Source: Candidatus Sulfopaludibacter sp. SbA3 (GTDB lineage Bacteria > Acidobacteriota > Vicinamibacteria > Vicinamibacterales > UBA2999). From it: DNA of 12,712 nucleotides. Positions 6,452 to 12,508 of the stretch are shown here, in pieces. The DNA is taken from assembly GCA_945866285.1 (NCBI GenBank), contig CAMBHC010000043.1, forward strand, positions 1 to 12,712, given 5' to 3'. Under the pieces are notes generated by a model that was given only the letters and a program-made list of their open reading frames with translations, was not told where the DNA came from and did not search any database. Every line of letters begins with the position of its first letter. Position 1 is the first letter of the stretch. The translations under genes were made by a program, and so were the position numbers.

Positions 6452-7027
6452 TTACGGCCGAAACAGCCGCGTGAGCGCGAGCGACCAGCCCTGTAGGAGC
6501 GGCGTGTCGAGGGTATCGAGTGCCGTGGCCGTGAGGTGCGCGACTGGCGGGAACGAGCCATCAGGCGCGCGCCGGTGCATCGTCACCGCGTGGTGTTCCG
6601 GCTCCACGAGCCAGTATTCACGGACGCCCGAGCGATCGTACAGCGCGCGTTTGAGCTCCCGGTCACGCTTCCGCGTTGACGGCGACAGGATCTCGACGAC
6701 GAGTGCCGGCGTGCCCTGGATGTTCTTGTCGGTCAGGATCTCGAACTGGTCAGGCGCGACGAATACCAGGTCGGGCTCGACGATGTCGTGGAAGGAGAAG
6801 ACCACGTCAAACGGCGACAGGAAAACGCGCCCTCGTTCGGGCCGATCCTCGACGAAGGCGCCGATGGTCAAGTGCAGCCGCCCCACCAACTCCTGGTGAC
6901 GCAGGTTCGGGGCCGCCGTCACGTAGTGCTCCCCATCGATGATCTCGTGCCGGAGCCCATCGTCTTCGGGGAACAGCAGGAAGTCGTCGTAGGTGAGGCG
7001 TCGATTCGGAATCGAGTGAGCGAGCAT
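6452..7027 (-). CDS. Uma2-family (DUF820) putative restriction-endonuclease-fold protein
   Basis: The 191-residue product matches the Uma2/DUF820 family, which has a PD-(D/E)XK nuclease fold; its biological role is poorly known. Visible family blocks are LTYDDFLLFPEDDGLRHEII near the N-terminus, NLRHQELVGRLH, the acidic strand VEPDLVFV, and VVEILSPSTRKRDRELK with the catalytic-type Glu followed by the conserved SPS...D..K pattern. The later strand REYWLVEPEHHAVTMHRR is also typical. All core residues appear present, so it should fold normally. ATG 7027 has a strong Shine-Dalgarno (GGGAGG, 7034-7039, 6-nt spacer). A longer start, ATG 7045, adds six residues and lies 6 nt after a TAATAT box. 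It stands alone, downstream of the kinase remnant and upstream of the DUF5916 gene. Confidence 0.88.
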   Translation of the reverse strand: MLAHSIPNRRLTYDDFLLFPEDDGLRHEIIDGEHYVTAAPNLRHQELVGRLHLTIGAFVEDRPERGRVFLSPFDVVFSFHDIVEPDLVFVAPDQFEILTDKNIQGTPALVVEILSPSTRKRDRELKRALYDRSGVREYWLVEPEHHAVTMHRRAPDGSFPPVAHLTATALDTLDTPLLQGWSLALTRLFRP

Positions 7028-7033
7028 GACGTC

Positions 7034-7039
7034 CCTCCC
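7034..7039 (-). promoter_or_regulatory. Shine-Dalgarno GGGAGG favouring start 7027
   Basis: GGGAGG on the minus strand sits 6 nt upstream of ATG 7027. The competing ATG 7045 has no ribosome-binding site but could be used on a leaderless message, so both starts may function. Confidence 0.5.
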
Positions 7040-7051
7040 GTCCATGAGCGA

Positions 7052-7057
7052 ATATTA
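7052..7057 (-). promoter_or_regulatory. Putative -10 box (TAATAT) of the Uma2 gene
   Basis: TAATAT on the minus strand is the best -10 match in the window and ends 6 nt before ATG 7045. Transcription would begin at or next to that ATG. A weak -35 candidate (GTTCAT, 7075-7080) lies 17 bp upstream. Confidence 0.45.
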
Positions 7058-7263
7058 CACCCGGGCATGACGGGATGAACCTGCTAAGGCCGTGCCGAGC
7101 GGGTCTCGGCCTGAACCTGCGTCGGCGTTAATCGAACGTGGCAGAAACCGCGATCCGGATCGTCGATTGGCATCGCAGAATCTGCGGCAAGAGCCTGAAT
7201 GCCTACTGCGCTGAGAAGCTGGCGACGTTGTAGCGACCGCTGTCGATTCAGCAGCCTGCAGGT
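7058..7263. other. Non-coding stretch upstream of the kinase remnant
   Basis: No credible gene is seen. A 6-bp hairpin (GCCGAG 7094-7099 with CTCGGC 7105-7110) is the only structure noticed, and it has no T-tract. If the kinase remnant once had its N-terminal ATP-loop here, it has been deleted or scrambled: no glycine-rich loop can be read in any plus frame. Confidence 0.5.
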
Positions 7264-7623
7264 CGCGCCACCGACACGACGCTCGGCCGCCGGGTGGCCA
7301 TCAAGATCCTGCCCGACGCGTTTGCCTCTGACCCCGAGCGCCTCGCGCGATTCGAACGCGAGGCGAAGACGCTCGCGTCACTCAATTACCCCAACATTGC
7401 CCAGATTTACGGGTTCGAAGCGTTTCGTAGCATCCAGATGTCTGGCGCGAGCATTGAGGCGGGACCGCCTGCAGTGCTGTTCGAGGGCGCGCCGGCCACC
7501 CTCCCGAACTATTTCCAGTATCAGCCGACCGCCGCCGGCCAGCGCTTCCTGGCGATTGTGGACGCGGGGATCATTCCGCGGCTGACCGTGGTGCTCAACT
7601 GGCGGGCCCGCTCCGGTCAGTGA
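7264..7623 (+). pseudogene. Remnant of a PknB-type Ser/Thr kinase with a large internal deletion
   Basis: Codons from 7264 read RATDTTLGRRVAIKILPDAF and then DPERLARFEREAKTLASLN and PNIAQIYGFE (to about 7419). This is the N-lobe of acidobacterial PknB-like kinases, with the Ala-Ile-Lys ATP-binding lysine and the alphaC glutamate in FEREA. The glycine-rich loop upstream is missing. After IYGFE the frame switches without a break into a different sequence containing LFEG, AAGQRFLAI and LTVVLNW, ending at TGA 7621. That tail resembles the C-terminus of the beta-propeller (TolB/PD40-like) sensor half found on the same kinases. The catalytic loop (HRDLKPxN), DFG motif, transmembrane helix and most of the propeller are therefore gone, consistent with an in-frame internal deletion of roughly 2 kb from a full-length gene. 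It cannot be an active kinase. Its tail ends 10 nt from the convergent DUF4143 gene. Confidence 0.75.
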
Positions 7624-7633
7624 TTTCGCTCGG

Positions 7634-8812
7634 TCACGAGGTGGCTAAGGGCTGGATCTCCTCCAGCAAGTGGCGCGCCGCCACCGCCTGAACGCCATCG
7701 GCCATGGGCCAAGTCTCCTGGCCGGCGTGTACGACCGTGAGTTCATCCAGCTTCAAGTCGGCCAGCGCGATCCGCATCGACGGCGTGAATGCCGGGGCCT
7801 CGGTGCGCTTGATCTCAAAGCCGAAACGGCTACGACCGCGGACGACGAGCAGGTCTAGTTCTGCGCCTTGGTGGGTCCCCCAGAAATAGCAGTCGTCGGG
7901 TCGAGCGCCCAGCCGCCGGATAATCTGAGAGACCAGAAACCCCTCCCACGACGCCCCGACCTTGGGATGGCCGCGTAAGTCATCGCGCGTCTCGAGACCG
8001 AGCAGCGCGTGCGCCAGTCCGCTGTCAGCGATGTACACCTTCGGCGACTTCACCTGCCGCTTGCCGAGGTTCTCGTACCACGGCCGCAGGATCCGGACGA
8101 CGAAGGTCGCGGCCAGCAGGTCCAGGTAGCGACGAGCCGTGGCGTCGCTGGTGCCCAGGGCCCGGCCAAACTCCGAGGCGTTCCAGACCTGGCCGTGCCA
8201 GTGCGCCAGCATCATCCAGAAGCGGCCCAGCACAGCGGCCGGCACGCCGCTGCCGAGCGACGGGATGTCGCGCTCCACGAACGTCCGCGTGAAGTTTCTT
8301 CGCCACTCGAGGCTGCGCGCTTCATCGCGAGCCAGGTACGAGGCGGGAAACCCACCCCGGAGCCACAGCCGGTCGAGCGAGAAGGCCGTGTGGCCGGTGA
8401 GCTCGTCGAGGCTGAACCCGTCAATGTGATGAAACGCGATGCGGCCGGCGAGCGACTCTGAGGTCTGGCGGAGCAATTCCGGGGACGCACTACCGAGTAC
8501 CAGAAAACGCGCCGGGTGGCGCGGACGGTCGGCGAGCACACGGAGCACGCGGAAGAGATCCGGCAGGTGCTGAACTTCGTCGAGCACCACCAGGCCCGTG
8601 ACGGAGCGCAGGGCCAACCCGGGATCCTGCAGTTTCTGCCGGTCAACATCGTCCTCGAGGTCGAACACGGTGCGCGGTCCCCGCCATCCCGCCACCACCT
8701 GCCGGGCGAGAGTGGACTTGCCGACCCGGCGCGCCCCGAGCAGGGCCACCACCGGATAGTCGCGGAGCAGCCGCCGAATGGCGGCGAGGTGGGCCGTGCG
8801 CCGAATCTGCAC
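7634..8812 (-). CDS. DUF4143 AAA-family ATPase (ATP-binding protein)
   Basis: The 392-residue protein has an N-terminal AAA_14 P-loop domain and a C-terminal DUF4143 domain. Walker A is GARRVGKST (residues 26-34), Walker B is LVVLDEVQHL (about 74-83), and a sensor-like strand FLVLGSASPELL follows. A winged-helix-like middle (SEFGRALGTSDATARRYLDLL) leads to a C-terminal PD-(D/E)XK-like region with AELDLLVV and FGFEIKRTE. The family is widespread, often laterally transferred, and has no settled function. Start: the frame is open upstream to 8977, but homology begins at VQIRRTAHL, so GTG 8812 fits the usual N-terminus (about 20 residues before Walker A). No good Shine-Dalgarno is seen. The start lies 12 nt downstream of the inverted repeat 8825-8861. 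An upstream start would overlap the end of the amidase gene. Confidence 0.85.
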   Translation of the reverse strand: MQIRRTAHLAAIRRLLRDYPVVALLGARRVGKSTLARQVVAGWRGPRTVFDLEDDVDRQKLQDPGLALRSVTGLVVLDEVQHLPDLFRVLRVLADRPRHPARFLVLGSASPELLRQTSESLAGRIAFHHIDGFSLDELTGHTAFSLDRLWLRGGFPASYLARDEARSLEWRRNFTRTFVERDIPSLGSGVPAAVLGRFWMMLAHWHGQVWNASEFGRALGTSDATARRYLDLLAATFVVRILRPWYENLGKRQVKSPKVYIADSGLAHALLGLETRDDLRGHPKVGASWEGFLVSQIIRRLGARPDDCYFWGTHQGAELDLLVVRGRSRFGFEIKRTEAPAFTPSMRIALADLKLDELTVVHAGQETWPMADGVQAVAARHLLEEIQPLATS

Positions 8813-8824
8813 GATGGACGCTTG

Positions 8825-8861
8825 CCATGAATATTCGATACACGATGTCGAATATTCATGG
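8825..8861. promoter_or_regulatory. AT-rich 14-bp perfect inverted repeat upstream of the DUF4143 gene (candidate operator/promoter)
   Basis: CCATGAATATTCGA (8825-8838) and TCGAATATTCATGG (8848-8861) are exact reverse complements separated by 9 nt (TACACGATG). Each arm also contains the palindrome GAATATTC. The element is strikingly AT-rich in a GC-rich region and ends 12 nt upstream of the GTG start, so it probably carries the promoter and a binding site for a dimeric regulator. A terminator role for the amidase mRNA is less likely because there is no T-run. Confidence 0.6.
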
Positions 8862-8939
8862 TGCCGGTAGCGCAGTGCGAACTCGACGAAGCCCAGGTCG
8901 GTCCAGCCTTCGACCGCCTTGAGGCAACGAAGCCGCGGT
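8862..8939. repeat. Amidase 3' gap with several GGCTTCG-type motifs
   Basis: This short gap holds GACGAAGCCC (8885-8894), GCCTTCGACC (8906-8915) and AACGAAGCCG (8926-8935). The same kind of motif occurs at 911-942 (GGGCTTCGCC, TCTTCGCCTG). They look like degenerate copies of a dispersed intergenic repeat. The evidence is only the local similarity. Confidence 0.3.
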
Positions 8940-10631
8940 TCAGCCGGTGACGGCGAACAGCGGCGGGTGTTGCACACCGCCCGCCGACTGGTCCTGCCAC
9001 GCTTTCGCCAGCGCGACCAGGTCGCCCTCGCGATAGAGGTGGCCGGAGAACATCACGCCGGCCGGCGATCCATTTGACTTGAGACCGTTGGGCACCGCAA
9101 TCGACGGGTGACCCGTCAGGCTCATCACCGGATTGAGGCTGGTGCGCGAGTCGAGTGTCAGGGTGGTGAACATCACCGCGTCGACGTCGCTCATGGCGCG
9201 CGCCACATCCTGCATGATTGCCGCGCGACGGCGATTAGCCTGCAGGTAATCCACCGCCGTCACCAGTTGGCACGCGCGCAGGTAACGGCTGGTGCGCGGC
9301 CGCAGGCCCTTGTGCTGGCCCGACACGGTGAAGCTGTCGAACGCTGCCGCTCGCTCCACGTACTCGATGAAGTAACTGAGATCGCCGCTCGGAAAAGTCA
9401 GCGGGTGCATGGTGCAGCCCAGTTGCTTCAGCACGGTGAGCGCGCGGCTGTTGTTGGCGCGCTGGTCGGCGTCGGTTTCCGCTTCGAGCATCCCAGGCAC
9501 GTAGCCGATGCGTTTCGGATAGTGTCCGCGCGTTGCGTCCCACACGACCGGCGTCTCTCGCACCGCGAGATCCCGGTGATCCGCTCCGGCAATGGCGCGC
9601 AAGACAATCGCGCAATCCTGGGCGTGCCGGCACATGGGGCCAATCTTGTCGAGCGTGGTGCCCGCGGCCATCACGCCGGATCGGCTGACACGGCCGAACG
9701 TCGGCCGCAGCCCGACAATGCCGCAGCGAACGGCGGGGGAGAGGATGGAGCCGCCCGTGTCGGTGCCGATCGAGAAGCCTACGAGCCCGGCCGCCGTCGC
9801 CGCTCCCGGACCCGCCGATGATCCGCTGGATCCTTCCGACAAATTCCACGGGTTGTTGGTGCGGCCGCCCGCCCACTGATCGCCAAACGCCATTTCACCG
9901 GTCGTCAGCTTGGCCACCAGCACCGCGCCGGCTTGTCGCAGTCGATCAACCACCGTGGCGTCTTCGTCAAAGGCCTGCCGCTCCAGCGGCGGCGCGCCCC
10001 AGCGCGTGGGGTAGCCCTTCGCGGCAATGATGTCTTTGACGCCGTAGGGCACACCGTGCAGCACACCGCGATACTTGCCGGATGCGATCTCCTGGTCGGC
10101 GGCCGCGGCTTCCGCCAGCGCGCGCTCCTCGGTCACCTGCGCGACGCAGTTCAACTGGCCGTTGTACCGCTTCAATCGCGCCAGGTACATCGTCGTCAAC
10201 TCGACAGATGTAACTTGTCGCGACTGCAGCAGGTGAGCAAGATGCGTCACCGGCCAGAAGGCCACCGCTGCGAGGTTCTGCGGACGACGGACGCGCGGCG
10301 CGGGCTCGACGCGAAACGTGGCCGGCGGCAACGGCCGAGGCGCGACCCCGGGGGGATTGGGATCGAAGTGCATCGGCAGCGGCGAGGCGTTGGTCAGCGT
10401 CGGCTTGTCGATGCCTTCGGCGCCTCGCGCGAGACTCGACAGCGAATCGACGAGGTCCAGGCACTCCTCGTCGGTCCACGCAAGTCCGGCCAGCCGGGCC
10501 GACTCGCGGACCATTTCGAGCGTGACCTTCTTGGTCCCCGGCTGCATCTGCGCCCACAGCACGCCCGGCAGCAGCGTGTGGCCAAGTCCGGTGGTGGCAA
10601 AGAAGGCGAGCAGGGCGCGGCGATCGAGCAT
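8940..10631 (-). CDS. Exported amidase of the amidase-signature family
   Basis: The 563-residue protein belongs to the amidase signature (GatA/FAAH-like) hydrolases, which split amide bonds through a Ser-cisSer-Lys triad. The core starts near residue 125. Lys199 in GVPYGVKDII is the catalytic base, Ser271 in the GSSGSSAGP block (267-275) fits the cis-Ser position, and Ser295 in GTDTGGSI is the nucleophile; Ser271 to Ser295 is 24 residues, as in FAAH and GatA. The signature loop reads SSGSSAG rather than the classical GGSSGGS. The N-terminus DRRALLAFFATTGLG...WAQ is a Tat-like signal peptide, so it probably works outside the cytoplasm and is not the tRNA-amidating GatA. Residues 29-120 are an extra N-terminal segment. 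The substrate is unknown. TAGAAT (10639-10644) sits 7 nt before the ATG with no Shine-Dalgarno. It is divergent from the acetyltransferase gene. Confidence 0.92.
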   Translation of the reverse strand: MLDRRALLAFFATTGLGHTLLPGVLWAQMQPGTKKVTLEMVRESARLAGLAWTDEECLDLVDSLSSLARGAEGIDKPTLTNASPLPMHFDPNPPGVAPRPLPPATFRVEPAPRVRRPQNLAAVAFWPVTHLAHLLQSRQVTSVELTTMYLARLKRYNGQLNCVAQVTEERALAEAAAADQEIASGKYRGVLHGVPYGVKDIIAAKGYPTRWGAPPLERQAFDEDATVVDRLRQAGAVLVAKLTTGEMAFGDQWAGGRTNNPWNLSEGSSGSSAGPGAATAAGLVGFSIGTDTGGSILSPAVRCGIVGLRPTFGRVSRSGVMAAGTTLDKIGPMCRHAQDCAIVLRAIAGADHRDLAVRETPVVWDATRGHYPKRIGYVPGMLEAETDADQRANNSRALTVLKQLGCTMHPLTFPSGDLSYFIEYVERAAAFDSFTVSGQHKGLRPRTSRYLRACQLVTAVDYLQANRRRAAIMQDVARAMSDVDAVMFTTLTLDSRTSLNPVMSLTGHPSIAVPNGLKSNGSPAGVMFSGHLYREGDLVALAKAWQDQSAGGVQHPPLFAVTG

Positions 10632-10638
10632 GCAGCCG

Positions 10639-10644
10639 ATTCTA
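10639..10644 (-). promoter_or_regulatory. Putative -10 box (TAGAAT) of the amidase gene
   Basis: TAGAAT on the minus strand is separated from ATG 10631 by 7 nt, and no ribosome-binding site is present. The first transcribed base would fall at or next to the A of the start codon. Confidence 0.45.
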
Positions 10645-10695
10645 CACGCCGGAGCCGGGCAGCGGACGCACCCGTCGGCGCTGTCGCGTTTCTGT

Positions 10696-10701
10696 TAGCA
10701 T
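10696..10701 (+). promoter_or_regulatory. Putative -10 box (TAGCAT) of the acetyltransferase gene
   Basis: TAGCAT is separated from ATG 10709 by 7 nt (CCCCGCC), again with no Shine-Dalgarno. It mirrors the amidase promoter in the same 77-bp divergent gap. Confidence 0.4.
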
Positions 10702-10708
10702 CCCCGCC

Positions 10709-11857
10709 ATGCGACGACTGGCATCGCTCGACCGGCTCCGCGGCCTGATCATGGTGGTGATGGCGATCGACCATGTCGGCTTCATGGTGGGGCGCTTTCA
10801 TTCCGGCGAGATGTGGGCGGGGATGTGGACCCGCTATGCCAGCCCGATCGCGTTCCTCACGCGCTTTGTTACCCACTTCTGTGCGCCCGGCTTCTTCTTC
10901 CTGATGGGCGTCGGCATCAGCCTGTTCGCGGCGGCGAGACGCCAGCAGGGCTGGAGCGCGGCGCGCATCTCGCGCTTTCTGGCCACGCGCGGCCTGTTGC
11001 TCGTCTTCGTCAGCTTCTTCGTGGAACTGCCGGCCTGGATCATCGGCCTGCTCTCGTCACGCGTCGAATCGCCGATCGGGCCCGACGCCGTCATCCCTGG
11101 TGATGGCCCGCCGCGCTTCGTCTTCACGGTGCTCGTCGGCCTCGGCCTGTCGATGGTGTTGTCGTCGCTGTTCGTCCGCGCGCGCACCGTCGTGTGGGCG
11201 GGGCTGGCCGTGACCGCGCTCGCCGCCAGCGTGGTGCTGACGCCGGGCCCAGAGGGGCTTCTCATTCAGCACGGTTTTCTCACGCGGCTGCTGCTGATAC
11301 CTGGCCTGACGCATCACATCTGGGTGCAGTACCCGGTGGTCCCGTGGTTCGGCATCACCGCACTGGGCGTGCTGTTCGGGCGGTGGATTGCGCACGACCG
11401 CACCAAGGCCTTTGCGGCGTTGCCGTGGATCGGCCTGGCAGCGCTGACCGCCGCCATCGCCCTGCGCGCGCTCGGCGGCGTCGGCAACATCCGGCCACCG
11501 CGCGACACGTCGTGGATGGAGTTCCTGAACTTCATCAAGTACCCGCCCGCGCTGGTCTTCACGCTGTTCACACTCGGGGTCAACGTCCAGGTCCTGGCAT
11601 TAATGGACTGGTTGCAGGAGCGGATGGGTCGCATCGGGCAGTGGCTCCAGGTCTTCGGCCAGGCGCCCATGGCGTTCTACCTGGCGCACCTGTGGCTCTA
11701 CGCCCTCATCGGCGCCGCTGCGTTTCGTGACGGCACTGGCTACGCGACGGTCTACCTGGTGTGGCTCGCCAGCCTCGGGCCGTTGTACCTTGTGACCCGC
11801 CGATATCGGGACTTCAAGCAGGCCAAGGCCGTCGAGTCGTACTGGCGGATGTTCTGA
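10709..11857 (+). CDS. Polytopic membrane acyltransferase, HGSNAT/DUF1624 family
   Basis: The 382-residue protein is strongly hydrophobic, with roughly eight to ten membrane helices. Its N-terminus LASLDRLRGLIMVVMAIDHV (residues 4-23) carries the S-L-D-x-x-R-G motif and the Asp-His pair (21-22) typical of heparan-alpha-glucosaminide N-acetyltransferase-like (DUF1624) proteins. Further family-like pieces are FCAPGFFFLMGVG (about 58-70), the loop HHIWVQYPVVPWFGI, and the late helix with APMAFYLAHLW. Family members pass acetyl or acyl groups across the inner membrane to a periplasmic sugar or glycan acceptor; the acceptor here is unknown. No break is seen and the length is normal. It is transcribed away from the amidase and converges on the FAS1 gene. 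Confidence 0.88.
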   Translation: MRRLASLDRLRGLIMVVMAIDHVGFMVGRFHSGEMWAGMWTRYASPIAFLTRFVTHFCAPGFFFLMGVGISLFAAARRQQGWSAARISRFLATRGLLLVFVSFFVELPAWIIGLLSSRVESPIGPDAVIPGDGPPRFVFTVLVGLGLSMVLSSLFVRARTVVWAGLAVTALAASVVLTPGPEGLLIQHGFLTRLLLIPGLTHHIWVQYPVVPWFGITALGVLFGRWIAHDRTKAFAALPWIGLAALTAAIALRALGGVGNIRPPRDTSWMEFLNFIKYPPALVFTLFTLGVNVQVLALMDWLQERMGRIGQWLQVFGQAPMAFYLAHLWLYALIGAAAFRDGTGYATVYLVWLASLGPLYLVTRRYRDFKQAKAVESYWRMF

Positions 11858-12000
11858 CCGAGGGGGTGCCGATTCGATACAACGTCGTTGTCGTTCTGAG
11901 GAACAGGCCGTCGTTGGTGGCGATGGTGAGCAGAAATTGGGAAGAGGCGCCAAGTGCAGACGCCTCTTCCTTCGCAACTGGAGCGCCAGTGGCGCCCGTC
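11858..12000. other. Intergenic region between convergent genes
   Basis: It is non-coding apart from the hairpin at 11940-11970. A second small hairpin GCGCC/GGCGC with a 3-nt AGT loop lies close to the FAS1 stop codon (about 11983-11995). Confidence 0.6.
11940..11970. terminator. Bidirectional-type terminator hairpin
   Basis: GGAAGAGGCG (11940-11949) and CGCCTCTTCC (11961-11970) form a perfect 10-bp stem with an 11-nt loop. It sits about 80 nt after the acetyltransferase stop and 30 nt after the FAS1 stop on the other strand. On the minus strand the stem is followed by CCAATTTCTG, a short T-rich stretch, so termination of the FAS1 transcript is the better supported use. Confidence 0.6.
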
Positions 12001-12495
12001 TTACTTCGGCATCAAGACGGTGTCGATGACGTGAATCACGCCGTTCGACGCCGCGATGTCAGTCGTCACGACGTTGGCCGCATCAATGGTCACCTTGCCA
12101 CCCATCACCTTTACCGCGACAGATCCGCCCTGGACCGTCTTGGCGCTGGTCACCTTGACGACGTCAGCGGCCATCACCTTGCCGGCGACCACGTGGTAGG
12201 TCAGGATGGCCGTCAGCTTGGCCTTGTTCTCGGGCTTCAGCAACATCTCGACCGTGCCGGCCGGCAGCTTGGCGAACGCCGCGTCGGTCGGCGCGAACAC
12301 CGTGAACGGGCCCTTGCCCTTGAGCGTGTCGACCAGGCCAGCCGCGCCGAGCGCCGCCGCGAGGGTCTTGAACTGTCCCGCGCCCACGGCGGTGTCAACA
12401 ATGTCCTTGCCCTGGGCGCGACCGGTGCTACCCATCGACAACACCAGGGCCGCCACCGCGGCGCCAACCATCAGTTTCTTTGCAAATGCGTTCAT
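12001..12495 (-). CDS. Secreted fasciclin (FAS1) domain protein
   Basis: The 164-residue protein consists of a signal peptide (about 1-28, ending GRAQ) and one complete FAS1 domain. The domain shows the two conserved blocks: H1 as GPFTVFAPTDAAFAKLP (about 62-78) and H2 as SNGVIHVIDTVLMP near the C-terminus, with the YHVVAGKV segment between them. FAS1 domains mediate cell-surface or matrix adhesion and are common as small secreted proteins in soil bacteria. The ATG at 12495 has a good Shine-Dalgarno. The protein is complete and no anchor is seen, so it is probably free in the periplasm or secreted. It is monocistronic and ends at the shared terminator. Confidence 0.93.
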   Translation of the reverse strand: MNAFAKKLMVGAAVAALVLSMGSTGRAQGKDIVDTAVGAGQFKTLAAALGAAGLVDTLKGKGPFTVFAPTDAAFAKLPAGTVEMLLKPENKAKLTAILTYHVVAGKVMAADVVKVTSAKTVQGGSVAVKVMGGKVTIDAANVVTTDIAASNGVIHVIDTVLMPK

Positions 12496-12502
12496 CGATA
12501 CT

Positions 12503-12508
12503 CTCCTT
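12503..12508 (-). promoter_or_regulatory. Shine-Dalgarno AAGGAG of the FAS1 gene
   Basis: AAGGAG on the minus strand lies 7 nt before ATG 12495. This is one of the few strong ribosome-binding sites in the window and suggests efficient translation. Confidence 0.75.

Noticed and set aside
7199..7585. 128-codon plus-strand frame overlapping the kinase remnant
   Set aside because: It is in a different frame from the recognisable kinase sequence and is rich in Arg/Ser without any domain.
8643..8843. 66-codon minus-strand frame starting inside the inverted repeat
   Set aside because: It lies out of frame within the ATPase gene, has no recognisable domain, and its ATG is just part of the palindrome arm.
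8813..8977. Upstream extension of the DUF4143 protein to ATG 8977
   Set aside because: The extra 55 residues run through the AT-rich inverted repeat and overlap the amidase 3' end; family similarity begins near GTG 8812.
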